From contig JAPUJD010000250.1 of the NCBI GenBank assembly GCA_027296385.1, forward strand, positions 1 through 8,227: a stretch of DNA of 8,227 nucleotides, in the 5' to 3' direction. The notes under the pieces are model-generated. The model was not told the origin of the DNA and searched no databases. It saw only the letters and a list, made by a program, of their open reading frames with translations. The position numbers and the translations under genes are program-made. Below are positions 1 to 6,386 of the stretch, in pieces. This DNA is from Acidobacteriota bacterium (GTDB lineage Bacteria; Acidobacteriota; Thermoanaerobaculia; Multivoradales; JAHEKO01). Within the stretch, counting starts at the first letter, position 1; the number at the start of each line of letters is the position of its first letter.

Positions 1-174
1 TTCGACAGCTCGTTTCTCGCTCGCCAGCCACTGACCTTCGTGCCGTCGTACGAGACGCTGGAAGTCGAACAGCCGGCTCCACCCGGCCCCGAGCTGATGC
101 TCGCGCCCGAAGAGACTGTGTCGGCCGTGGTGTCGCCGCAAGAGCGACGCAAGTTGAGGACCGCGGCCGGTTGA
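1..174 (+). CDS. 3' end of an unidentified protein-coding gene (partial)
   Basis: An open frame runs from the first base of the window and ends at TGA 172-174, giving the last 57 residues of a protein that starts outside the window. Codons end mostly in G or C, as in the other genes here, which supports real coding. The tail is rich in proline and glutamate (EVEQPAPPGPELMLAPEE) and ends in a basic stretch (QERRKLRTAAG). It shows no membrane segment and no motif I can assign. It faces the bactofilin/par operon tail to tail with about 100 bases between them. I do not recognise the family; the visible part looks like a flexible C-terminal extension. Confidence 0.6.
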   Translation, partial: FDSSFLARQPLTFVPSYETLEVEQPAPPGPELMLAPEETVSAVVSPQERRKLRTAAG

Positions 175-273
175 CGTCGCAAGCCGGCCGGGAGGCGACC
201 CGTCAACAAAGACCGGGCTCTCACAAAGTGTGGCTGGGTGGATATCGCGACGGCAACACGGCGCTGTTGATCG

Positions 274-678
274 CTATCCTGGATTTCCCGGGTAGTGCCC
301 CTTTTCTCCTCCGACCGGCAGTCGACGCACCTTGCTCGTCTCGACCCTCATTCGGCAACTGCCCTCGAAGTAGGCGCCCTCTTCGATCACCAGTGTCGGC
401 GTCTTGATGTCGGCATGGACCTTGGCGCCGGCGGTCAACTCGGCCCGCCGCGTGGCTGCGATGCTGCCGCGCACGACGCCGGAGACAAAGACCCGCCCCA
501 CTTCGATCTCGCCGTCGATCTCCCCCTGCTCACCCACCACCAGATCACCTTCCGACACCACCTTGCCGGTCAGCTTGCCGTCGATCCTGAAAGTGTCCTC
601 GAAGCGCAGTTCGCCGTTGATCTGGCTGGCAGCATCGAGAAAACCGTTGAGGTCGCCTCGCGTTCCATCCTTAGCCAT
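274..678 (-). CDS. bactofilin (polymer-forming cytoskeletal protein)
   Basis: A 134-residue protein of the bactofilin family, which polymerises without nucleotide into filaments used in cell shape, polar scaffolding and, in some bacteria, positioning of the ParABS machinery. The core (about residues 20-110) is a run of short beta-helix rungs with regularly spaced Gly and hydrophobic residues: INGELRFEDTFRIDGKLTG, GDLVVGEQGEIDGEIEVG, FVSGVVRGSI, KVHADIKTPTLVIEEGAYFEG. Short disordered tails flank it and there is no membrane segment, as is typical. The ATG at 678 follows a GGGGGA ribosome site about 5 bases upstream. It lies 34 bases after parB on the same strand and is probably the last gene of that operon. 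In Myxococcus xanthus, BacP and other bactofilins work with ParABC, so the linkage suggests a scaffold for chromosome segregation; that role is inferred here. Confidence 0.9.
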   Translation of the reverse strand: MAKDGTRGDLNGFLDAASQINGELRFEDTFRIDGKLTGKVVSEGDLVVGEQGEIDGEIEVGRVFVSGVVRGSIAATRRAELTAGAKVHADIKTPTLVIEEGAYFEGSCRMRVETSKVRRLPVGGEKGHYPGNPG

Positions 679-712
679 CTTTTCCCCCTAGCGTAGTGCG
701 ATGCCGTAGGCT

Positions 713-1546
713 CTACGACATATTAACCTTGCGTGTGAGGTGATCGAAGAGTCGCATCAAGCCTTCTTCGTCGTGGAAGTAGAGGATCACCGCCCCACCG
801 CGGCCACGGCGCTTGATCTCTACCTTGGTCTGCAGTTTCCGCGTCAGGCGCTCGACCGCTGCCTGGGTATCCGGGTCGAGGCGTGGTGCCGGCCGCGCCG
901 GCGGTTTCGTCGTCGCCAACTCTTCCACCTTGCGCGCGCTCACGGAGTCGCGCGCCGCGCGCTTGGCCAGACGCAGAGCGTCTTCGACCGCCAGCGCCAC
1001 GAGGGGCCGCGCCTGACCGGCGTTCAGGCGGCCAGCGCGCAACATGTCCCGGATCTCCGGCGGCAAGTTGAGCAATCGCAACGCGTTGGTCACCGTCGCC
1101 CGGCTCTTGCCCACCCGGCGGCCGATCTCCTCATGCGACAGGCCGAAGCCCTGTCCCAGGCTACGGTAGGCATCCGCTTCTTCGATTGCATTGAGATCGG
1201 CGCGCTGCAGGTTCTCGACCAAGGCGAGCTCGAGCAAGTGCTGGTCGCCATCGACCTCTCGCACAACGACCGGAATCTCGGTCAGGCCGGCGCGCTGCGC
1301 CGCTCGCCAGCGCCGCTCGCCGGCGACAATCACGAAACCGTCGCCTGACGGGGTGACAACCAGAGGTTGTACGATGCCCTGGCTGCGGATGGACTCCGCG
1401 AGCTCGGCGAGCCCTTCTTGGTTGAAGTCAGCCCGCGGCTGGAAACGATTGGGCTTCAGAGCGCTGACCGCCACCGTCTTCAGGCCCAGCGCTTCGCTCT
1501 CGAGCAGGGCGTCGAGTCCGCGGCCGAGCCCGCGTCGCCTGGCCAT
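713..1546 (-). CDS. parB: chromosome partitioning protein ParB (Spo0J family, CTP-dependent DNA clamp)
   Basis: ParB binds parS, loads as a CTP-dependent sliding clamp around the origin region and stimulates the ParA ATPase. The 277 residues show the full family layout. At the N terminus is RRRGLGRGLDALL, the ParA-interacting segment. The CTP-binding/N-engagement domain carries GERRW (residues 76-80) and ENLQRADLNAIEEA (111-124). A helix-turn-helix DNA-binding region (about 133-160) includes HEEIGRRVGKSRATVTN. A basic Ala/Pro linker (about 205-225) leads to a C-terminal dimerisation domain (226-275). The length is normal for chromosomal ParB. The ATG overlaps the parA stop (TGATG), so the two are probably translationally coupled. 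Candidate parS sites lie in the same window at 3012-3058. Nothing essential appears to be missing. Confidence 0.97.
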   Translation of the reverse strand: MARRRGLGRGLDALLESEALGLKTVAVSALKPNRFQPRADFNQEGLAELAESIRSQGIVQPLVVTPSGDGFVIVAGERRWRAAQRAGLTEIPVVVREVDGDQHLLELALVENLQRADLNAIEEADAYRSLGQGFGLSHEEIGRRVGKSRATVTNALRLLNLPPEIRDMLRAGRLNAGQARPLVALAVEDALRLAKRAARDSVSARKVEELATTKPPARPAPRLDPDTQAAVERLTRKLQTKVEIKRRGRGGAVILYFHDEEGLMRLFDHLTRKVNMS

Positions 1547-2301
1547 CAGGCAGCCCGCGTCAGGTATTCTCGGGCCAAGGCCAGGTAGGCCTCGGCGCCG
1601 CGGCTCTTGATGTCGTACTGGAGGATCGGCAGTCCGTGGCTCGGCGCCTCCGCCAACCGGACGTTGCGCGGCACCACGGTCTCGAAGACTTTGTCCCGGA
1701 AGTGGCGCTTGATCTCGTCAGCTACGTCACGCGCTAGATTGGTTCGTTCGTCATACATGGTCAGCAAGATCCCAGTGATCGTCAATCGCGGATTGGCCGA
1801 ATTGCGAATTCGGCTCACCGTGTTGACCAGCTCGCTGATGCCTTCGAGGGCAAAATACTCGCACTGCAGGGGCACGATGACGCCGTCGGCTGCTGTGAGG
1901 GCCCCCACGGTCAGGTGGCCCAACGACGGTGGGCAGTCGAGCAGGACGATGTCGTATCGGTCGATGGCTCCGGCCAGGCGCTGCCGGAAGATTTGGCGCC
2001 AACCCGGTTCGCCGACGAATTCGACCTCGATTCCCACCAGATCACGGTCGGCCGGCAGGATATCGAGAAAAGGAAGCGACGTTGCCTGCACCGCCTCCGG
2101 CAGCGGAACGCCGGCGCTCAAGACGTGGTAGAGGTTGGGCTCCCGCGCTTCGGCACCGACGCCGCGCGTAGCGTTGCCCTGGGGGTCGCAATCGACCAGG
2201 AGAACGTTCCTCTCGAGCGCCGCCAGAGCCGCCGCCAGATTGATCGCCGTCGTCGTCTTGCCTACGCCGCCCTTCTGGTTTGCGATCGCTAGAACCGTCA
2301 A
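1546..2301 (-). CDS. parA: chromosome partitioning ATPase ParA (Soj family), TTG start
   Basis: A 251-residue deviant-Walker ATPase that dimerises on ATP, binds DNA nonspecifically and moves ParB-parS complexes. The motifs are clear: Walker A QKGGVGKTT (residues 9-17, with the signature first lysine K10), A' box VDCDPQGN (37-44), Walker B VLLDCPPS (119-126), and the C-terminal PRNVRLAEAPSHG (211-223) typical of Soj. I place the start at TTG 2301 rather than the longer in-frame ATG at 2391. The short form begins MTVLAIANQKGG like other Soj proteins, and an AAAGGAGGA ribosome site (2311-2319) sits 9 bases upstream. The extra 30 residues of the long form would lie inside rsmG and are low in complexity. 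The TTG overlaps the rsmG stop as TTGA. The chromosomal (small) type lacks an N-terminal HTH. Confidence 0.96.
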   Translation of the reverse strand: MTVLAIANQKGGVGKTTTAINLAAALAALERNVLLVDCDPQGNATRGVGAEAREPNLYHVLSAGVPLPEAVQATSLPFLDILPADRDLVGIEVEFVGEPGWRQIFRQRLAGAIDRYDIVLLDCPPSLGHLTVGALTAADGVIVPLQCEYFALEGISELVNTVSRIRNSANPRLTITGILLTMYDERTNLARDVADEIKRHFRDKVFETVVPRNVRLAEAPSHGLPILQYDIKSRGAEAYLALAREYLTRAA

Positions 2302-2933
2302 CTGCCTCGCTCCTCCTTTCGCGCCTTGACCCACTCCACGATGCGACGCTCCTTGCTCTGCGCCAGAAGAATTCTTCGCTCCGGCCGCCACCCGGCCGGC
2401 GGGGACGGCTCGTCCGCTCCACTCCAGACCAGCATGCGCTGGCTCCTACTGGCGAGACGGACGACCGCAGCCTCAGGGAGTCGCAGCGCACGCCAAACCA
2501 CGAGATCAACGCGCACAATCTCCAGCGTGGCGCCGACTCTAGCATTGAGACATTGACACGACAATCGCGCCCGCCTGACTGCCGACTGCAAGAAGGCCCA
2601 CTTGCGCTGCCGGGCCTCGATTAGGGTCACCGCCAGGCCGGGTCGCGCCGCAGCCAACACCAGGCCGGGGAACCCCGCCCCGCTGCCGACGTCCAGCAGG
2701 CTGAGCGCGCCCGCGAGCAGTGGCAACGCCGCCAACGCTTCGCCGTAGTGACGCTCCACCACCCGCGACGCCGTGCCCGGACCAACCAATGACAGTCGGG
2801 GATTCCACCGCCGCAGCTCCTGGTAGTGCAGCCACAGGGCCACCGTTGTCTCCTCGGCCAGCGCCGCGGGAGAACAAGCGTGCAAGCGATCGACGAATTC
2901 CTCCTGGGCGAGGTCAGGCAGAACGGAACCCAT
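2298..2933 (-). CDS. rsmG: 16S rRNA (guanine527-N7)-methyltransferase RsmG (GidB)
   Basis: RsmG transfers a methyl group from SAM to N7 of G527 in 16S rRNA; loss of it often gives low-level streptomycin resistance. From the ATG at 2933 the protein has 211 residues, the usual family length. It carries the SAM-binding loop DVGSGAGFPGL (81-91), an acidic residue after strand 2 in VTLIEARQRKWAFL (102-115), the N-terminal NPRLSLVG element (44-51; NLTSV-like in E. coli) and an Arg in VVWRAL (145-150) equivalent to the conserved SRA motif. The usual HxxDS motif is altered to RHYGEA (61-66). A longer in-frame start at TTG 2993 would add 20 residues unlike the family, so I prefer 2933. The ribosome site at 2933 is weak. 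It is first in the rsmG-parA-parB-bactofilin operon, a classic gidB-soj-spo0J order. Confidence 0.93.
   Translation of the reverse strand: MGSVLPDLAQEEFVDRLHACSPAALAEETTVALWLHYQELRRWNPRLSLVGPGTASRVVERHYGEALAALPLLAGALSLLDVGSGAGFPGLVLAAARPGLAVTLIEARQRKWAFLQSAVRRARLSCQCLNARVGATLEIVRVDLVVWRALRLPEAAVVRLASRSQRMLVWSGADEPSPPAGWRPERRILLAQSKERRIVEWVKARKEERGS
2299..2319 (-). promoter_or_regulatory. Shine-Dalgarno and TTG start of parA, overlapping the rsmG stop
   Basis: On the minus strand AAAGGAGGA lies 9 bases before a TTG that shares TTGA with the TGA stop of rsmG. This is the strongest ribosome site in the window and fixes the parA start. A strong site with a weak start codon and a stop-start overlap suggests that parA translation depends on termination at rsmG. 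Confidence 0.8.
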
Positions 2934-3011
2934 GAGGGCTCTAGTGTAGTGTTTCCGCTCTGTCTCGCCGCCTGGGGGGGGTCCTCGACGCAAGCGGTTG
3001 ACCTTGCCGAC

Positions 3012-3025
3012 GTTTCACGGGAAAC
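3012..3025. promoter_or_regulatory. parS: parS-like ParB-binding site 1
   Basis: The 14-bp near-palindrome GTTTCACGGGAAAC differs from the core of the near-universal bacterial parS (TGTTTCACGTGAAACA) at one position (T to G after CACG); over the full 16 bases 13 match. It lies 79 bases upstream of the rsmG start, in the same cluster as parAB, where parS sites are commonly found. It also falls between a possible -35 (TTGACC, 2998-3003) and -10 for the + strand gene at 3026, so bound ParB could affect that gene. ParB binding here is inferred. Confidence 0.7.
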
Positions 3026-3394
3026 TTGACGGTGAAACAAGACGGTTCCACGGGAAAGTCGACGGTGAAACAACTTTCTGAGTTCGAAGTCGGTTTTTTG
3101 ATCGGCATCCTGGTCGGCGAAGGCCATTTCGGCGGCGACGGCAAACAGCCTCAGGTCACCCTGCGAATGCATACCGACCACGAGGCGCTCTTCACCTGGT
3201 TGGAGCGGAAATTCCCCCGGGCCAAGCTCTATGGGCCCTACCATCACGGCGGGCGCTCCTACTTTCAGTGGATGGCTCGCGGCAAGGTGTTGAGCGAGGA
3301 TCTCTTGCCGTTGCTCGAGAAGCACCTGCGGCCAGAGCTCGACGGCAAGGCCTGGGCACGCCTCCAGGCGATGAAGCAACGCTATGGGCTCTAG
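3026..3394 (+). CDS. small single-motif LAGLIDADG-type DNA-binding/endonuclease-like protein
   Basis: A 122-codon frame on the strand opposite its neighbours. Residues 24-35, FLIGILVGEGHF, are a LAGLIDADG-type helix that keeps the acidic residue (E32) serving as metal ligand in homing nucleases. The rest (QVTLRMHTDHEALFTWLERKF, a GGRSYFQWMARGK strand region, DLLPLLEKHLR) fits one alpha-beta half of the fold. A single-motif protein would act as a homodimer. No intron, intein or host gene is interrupted, so this is a free-standing gene. The start is uncertain: TTG 3026, GTG 3032 and GTG 3065 are in frame and none has a good ribosome site. GTG 3065 leaves 109 residues and keeps the whole domain. 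The stop TAG (3392-3394) lies in the left end of the palindromic element. It may be a homing enzyme or a domesticated DNA-binding protein, as WhiA is in Gram-positives. Confidence 0.75.
   Translation: MTVKQDGSTGKSTVKQLSEFEVGFLIGILVGEGHFGGDGKQPQVTLRMHTDHEALFTWLERKFPRAKLYGPYHHGGRSYFQWMARGKVLSEDLLPLLEKHLRPELDGKAWARLQAMKQRYGL
3045..3058. promoter_or_regulatory. parS: degenerate parS-like site 2
   Basis: GTTCCACGGGAAAG lies exactly 33 bases after site 1 and looks like a decayed copy. It keeps the CACGGGAAA centre but has changes at an inner and an outer position. Natural parS tolerates a C at the fifth base, so the loss of symmetry at the 3' end is the main defect. It is probably a weaker site or a relic of duplication. 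Confidence 0.45.
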
Positions 3395-3591
3395 GGGCTT
3401 GCTGAAGAACCCTCGTGGGTCGCGCGGCAAGGGCTTGGGGTGCGTATCCAAGGCGCGAGGAGGAACCGATGCCGTAGCATCGGCGACGACGAGCAACGCC
3501 GGAAACGCACCCCAACCCCTTGTCGCCCTTCGGGTTACGGCGGCGTGGCGCTCGTAACGCGGCCCATGAAGGTTCTTCAGCAAGCCCCTAG
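3391..3591. mobile_element. 201-bp MITE-like long-hairpin element with perfect 21-bp inverted ends
   Basis: The ends 3391-3411 (CTAGGGGCTTGCTGAAG...) and 3571-3591 (...CTTCAGCAAGCCCCTAG) are exact reverse complements. The next bases inward (about 3411-3425 against 3557-3571) also pair, with a few transitions. A further near-perfect 18-bp arm pairs 3428-3445 with 3505-3522 (one mismatch), and a central hairpin CCGATGC-cgta-GCATCGG lies at 3466-3483. Almost the whole segment can therefore fold into one long hairpin. There is no transposase and no convincing internal gene. The self-complementary CTAG at both ends could be a duplicated 4-bp target, as for IS5-type YTAR sites. It separates two convergent genes, gives each its stop codon and could act as a bidirectional terminator. 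Whether it is a mobile element or a fixed terminator is not decided by one copy. Confidence 0.75.
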
Positions 3592-4655
3592 TCTGTGGCA
3601 GAGACCGCCGAGACGCGCACCCGCTTGAGAAAGCCTTCGCCGACGCTTTCGGTCTCGATGTCCGGCACTTCGGCCAGCGCCATGTGCACCAGGCGCCGCT
3701 CGTCCGGCGCCATGGGCTCGAGCAACCAAGCGCGACCACCCTCGCGCACCCGCTCGGCCGCCTCCCGCGCCTGGTGCTCCAGCCCCTCTGTGCGCTTTGC
3801 ATGGAAGTCGTCGCAGTCGAGCCGGCAGTAGACCGAGCGCCCCAGCTTGCCGAACAAGAGGCGCGGCAGCAGGTGCTGCATCGCCAGCAGCGCGCGGCCC
3901 CCGCGGGCAACCGTCCGCCGGCCATCTGGGCCATCGATCTCGACCGCGAGCCCGTCTTCGAACCGGTCGATCGACGCCACCTGCACTCGGAGTCCCGCCA
4001 GACAAGCCATCTCATCGACCGCTTCGGTGACGGCGTCGCGAAGCTCATCGTCGAGCGTAATCTCCTCGCCCGGAATCGGGCTCCTCTCCTCTCCGGCTGG
4101 TTGCTCAGCGGCCGACGTGGCGTGGTCGTCGCGCGCCTCGGGCTCGAGCCCGGCCACAGTAGAAACCGGCTCGGCTGTGTCCTCCACGGGCTCAACTGCA
4201 TTGGAAACCGGTTCGGCCACCTCCTCCACGGGCTCGGCAACGGCTGAAACCGGTTGGCCCACCACTCCATCGGGTTCAGGCGCAGTGGCAACCGGAGCCA
4301 GCGCGGGATGCCACGCGGGCTCCTCTGGGCTCTCGGGCTCGGCTGACGACGCGGGAATCTCGGCCGGCGGAGTCGGCGCCATCTCAATTGGAACCTGCGT
4401 GGGGCGCTCCTCGTCCGCGCGGTGTGCCATCGACGCTGCCGCTGTTTCCGCCGCGGCCGATTCCGTCACCGGACCGCCCGTCGGGTTCTCGGGATCGACG
4501 TCGATCACCACGCCGCGTGGTGTCTTCAGGAAGCCGTGCTTCTTTTCGATCTCCCGATAGGCGAGGTCGTCGGGGTTGACCTGGTGGTGGCGCGCCGCCG
4601 CCAGGAGTGCCCGGGTGAGGGTTGTGGCCGAGAAGAAACGTCGTGTCAGTGTCAT
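3588..4655 (-). CDS. jag: Jag/KhpB (EloR) family RNA-binding protein with KH and R3H domains
   Basis: A 355-residue RNA-binding protein that in other bacteria forms a complex with KhpA and controls cell elongation and division through RNA. Domains in order: Jag-N (residues 1-55, FFSATTLTRALLAAARHHQV ... EKKHGFLKTPRGVVIDVDPE), a long acidic Ala/Pro/Glu linker (about 56-195), a KH domain (about 205-285) and an R3H domain (about 300-350, EPMAPDERRLVHMAL, with R320 and H324 forming R-x3-H). The linker contains 14-residue repeats (PVSAVAEPVEEVAE, PVSNAVEPVEDTAE). The KH GxxG loop reads VARGG (249-253), with Ala at the first glycine position. The start ATG is 3 bases after the yidC stop, with GGGAG about 10 bases upstream inside yidC. 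The TAG stop (3588-3590) lies in the right end of the palindromic element. Last gene of the rpmH-rnpA-yidD-yidC-jag operon. Confidence 0.92.
   Translation of the reverse strand: MTLTRRFFSATTLTRALLAAARHHQVNPDDLAYREIEKKHGFLKTPRGVVIDVDPENPTGGPVTESAAAETAAASMAHRADEERPTQVPIEMAPTPPAEIPASSAEPESPEEPAWHPALAPVATAPEPDGVVGQPVSAVAEPVEEVAEPVSNAVEPVEDTAEPVSTVAGLEPEARDDHATSAAEQPAGEERSPIPGEEITLDDELRDAVTEAVDEMACLAGLRVQVASIDRFEDGLAVEIDGPDGRRTVARGGRALLAMQHLLPRLLFGKLGRSVYCRLDCDDFHAKRTEGLEHQAREAAERVREGGRAWLLEPMAPDERRLVHMALAEVPDIETESVGEGFLKRVRVSAVSATD
4162..4295 (-). repeat. 42-bp in-frame tandem repeat in the jag linker
   Basis: The motif GAAACCGG recurs at 4162, 4204 and 4246, and as GCAACCGG at 4288, an exact 42-bp period; the outermost unit is the most diverged. 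Each unit encodes 14 residues beginning PVS or PVA (residues 121, 135, 149 and 163), giving an acidic Ala/Pro/Val/Glu spacer between Jag-N and the KH domain. Copy number could vary between strains without shifting frame. Confidence 0.8.
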
Positions 4656-4658
4656 TCT

Positions 4659-6362
4659 TTATTTGCTCCCGCTGTCGCTCACGGCGCTCTCCCTCGCCGC
4701 GCGCCAACGCTTATAGCCCGCCTGCTGGGCTATCGCCAGTACGTTGTTGGTTAGCCAGTAGAGCACCATGCCGGCCGGAAAACCGAGAAACAACACAGTG
4801 AAGATGATGGGCATGAACATGAACATCCGGCGCTGCATCGCATCGCCCTGGGTCGGGGCCATGCGCTGCTGGACCAGCATGCTGACACCCATCACGATGG
4901 GCAACACGTACCACGGGTCCGGCGCCGACAGGTCTCTGATCCAGCCGAGCCAGGGCGACCGGCGCAACTCGACCGCCGCCGAGAGTAGGCTGTAGAAAGA
5001 GAACAAGACCGGCATCTGCAGGAGCATGGGCAGGCATCCGGCCGCCGGATTGACGCCCTCCTGCTTATAGAGCGCCATGATCTCCTGGTTCTGCTTAGCT
5101 GACGCGTCCGCGTTCGGACGCCCCTTCTTGTCCTTGAGCTTGGAGCGATACTTGGCCTTGATGGCCTGCATCTTCGGGTTGAGATTCTGCATCTTCTGCA
5201 TTGAGACGATGCTCTTGTGGTTCAGCGGGAAGAGCACGATGCGCAGCAGCATCGTCAACAGGATGATGGCCCAACCATAGTTGCCGACGATGTTGTCGTG
5301 GATCCAGCGCAGGGCCACCAGCAGCGGCCGAGCGAGAAACCCGAAGAAGCCCAACTCCACGGCCTGCTCGAGCCCGCCGGGCAAAGAGGACAGCCGGTGT
5401 ACCTGCTTGGAGCCGAAATAGGCGTCGAACGCGAGCCGATCGTCGACCGGGCTCAAGAGCAGCCGCAACTCCACGCCGAGGTCCTCTTCAGTCCCACTCA
5501 GCTCAATCGGGCGCGGACGGAAGGCAGCGGCACCCGACTCGTCGAGATCGAACAGCATTGGCTCGACGAGGACATCGCGCAAGCCCTCCCGCGGCAATAC
5601 CGCGGCCAGGAAGTATTGATCCTGTAGCCCGATCCAGCTCAGCGCGGTCGAGTTGATCACCGTCGGCTCGTCGGCGCCTTGAGCATCGATCCGTTCGACG
5701 TCGCTCGCCTGCAGATAGACCGCGGCGCGGCGTGCGAAGCGGGTCTTGCCTTCAGCCTCGCTCGGATTGCGGATCCCCGGCCCGATGAGCAGCCGCCAGT
5801 CGCCGCTGGCCTGCACTGTGACCTCCAGCATTCCGTCCTCTCGCAGGTCGAAGGTCTTGGTGGCGCTGCCCGCCGCACCCCGATAGGAGAAACTCACGCC
5901 GTCGCGCCGCCGCTCGACGGCAAAAAGGGCGTCGTTGAGAAGCAACCCGGCGCCACCCCCATCGACCAGGGCAAAGGGATATAGCCCGGCCTGGCGTCGA
6001 CGCACCATATCGACGTCGCCGCCGCCGTTGGCGGGGTGCCCCTTGAGTTCGAAGGACGTCAGCTGCGCTCCGCGGTTGCTCCATACGGCGCGAGCAAGCT
6101 CGTTCTCGAGCACGATCTCCTGGCTCACGGTGGCCTCGGTCGGGGGCCCTGTCGCCATCGACTCCCCGACAGCCACTGCGGCCGGCGCGGCGGCGGGCTC
6201 GGTCGTCGGTCGCACTGCCGATGGACTCTCGCTGACGGGTTCAGCGCCGGCGCTCTCGGCCGCCGGCGCCGTCACCGGGGCAGGAGCCGGAAAGAACCTC
6301 TGCCACAGCAGCAAGACTGCCATCGACAGCACGGCTGCAAGCAGCAAACGACGGGTTTCCAT
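4659..6362 (-). CDS. yidC: membrane protein insertase YidC (Gram-negative long form)
   Basis: YidC inserts proteins into the inner membrane alone or with SecYEG. The 567 residues show an N-terminal membrane segment (about 5-22), a Pro/Ala-rich linker, a large periplasmic P1 domain (about 80-340), then the conserved five-helix core. The core includes NYGWAIILLTMLLRIVLFPL (361-380) with R374, the groove arginine needed for insertion. A cytoplasmic coiled segment (MQKMQNLNPKMQAIKAKYRS, 388-407) is followed by a basic insert KLKDKKGRPNADASAKQ. Next come ALYKQEGVNPAAGCLPMLLQ (430-449), VELRRSPWLGWIRDLSAPDP (464-483), and MFMPIIFTVLFLGFPAGMVL (515-534), which precedes YWLTNN. The length fits Gram-negative YidC. 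The ATG at 6362 has a GAGGAGA ribosome site about 8 bases upstream. yidD is 24 bases upstream and jag follows after 3 bases, so the genes are surely co-transcribed. Confidence 0.98.
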   Translation of the reverse strand: METRRLLLAAVLSMAVLLLWQRFFPAPAPVTAPAAESAGAEPVSESPSAVRPTTEPAAAPAAVAVGESMATGPPTEATVSQEIVLENELARAVWSNRGAQLTSFELKGHPANGGGDVDMVRRRQAGLYPFALVDGGGAGLLLNDALFAVERRRDGVSFSYRGAAGSATKTFDLREDGMLEVTVQASGDWRLLIGPGIRNPSEAEGKTRFARRAAVYLQASDVERIDAQGADEPTVINSTALSWIGLQDQYFLAAVLPREGLRDVLVEPMLFDLDESGAAAFRPRPIELSGTEEDLGVELRLLLSPVDDRLAFDAYFGSKQVHRLSSLPGGLEQAVELGFFGFLARPLLVALRWIHDNIVGNYGWAIILLTMLLRIVLFPLNHKSIVSMQKMQNLNPKMQAIKAKYRSKLKDKKGRPNADASAKQNQEIMALYKQEGVNPAAGCLPMLLQMPVLFSFYSLLSAAVELRRSPWLGWIRDLSAPDPWYVLPIVMGVSMLVQQRMAPTQGDAMQRRMFMFMPIIFTVLFLGFPAGMVLYWLTNNVLAIAQQAGYKRWRAARESAVSDSGSK

Positions 6363-6386
6363 TGACGGTCTCTCCTCTTCCCGCCA

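Larger units (their letters stand above)
3012..3073. repeat. two tandem parS-containing units, period 33 bp
   Basis: Bases 3012-3040 match 3045-3073 at 26 of 29 positions. Each unit holds a parS-like palindrome followed by a half-site GGTGAAACA (3031-3039 and 3064-3072), and GTTTCAC with GTGAAAC (3012-3018 and 3032-3038) also forms a perfect 7-bp inverted repeat. The 33-bp period is 11 codons, so the + strand frame is preserved as TVKQ twice in the putative N terminus of the downstream protein. Confidence 0.85.

Noticed and set aside
254..269. Hairpin CAACA-N6-TGTTG as a terminator between the convergent genes at the left end
   Set aside because: The stem is only 5 bp and no T-run follows on either strand.
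2302..2391. 30-residue N-terminal extension of ParA from an upstream ATG
   Set aside because: It overlaps the end of rsmG, has low-complexity sequence, and the TTG at 2301 has a far better ribosome site and gives the usual Soj N terminus.
3440..3628. Short open frames inside the palindromic element
   Set aside because: They arise from GC-rich inverted repeats, have no ribosome site and no recognisable product.
2627..4387. 586-residue open frame spanning rsmG, the palindromic element and jag on the minus strand
   Set aside because: It is an out-of-frame reading of jag and rsmG in GC-rich DNA, very rich in Arg, Pro and Trp, with no family features.
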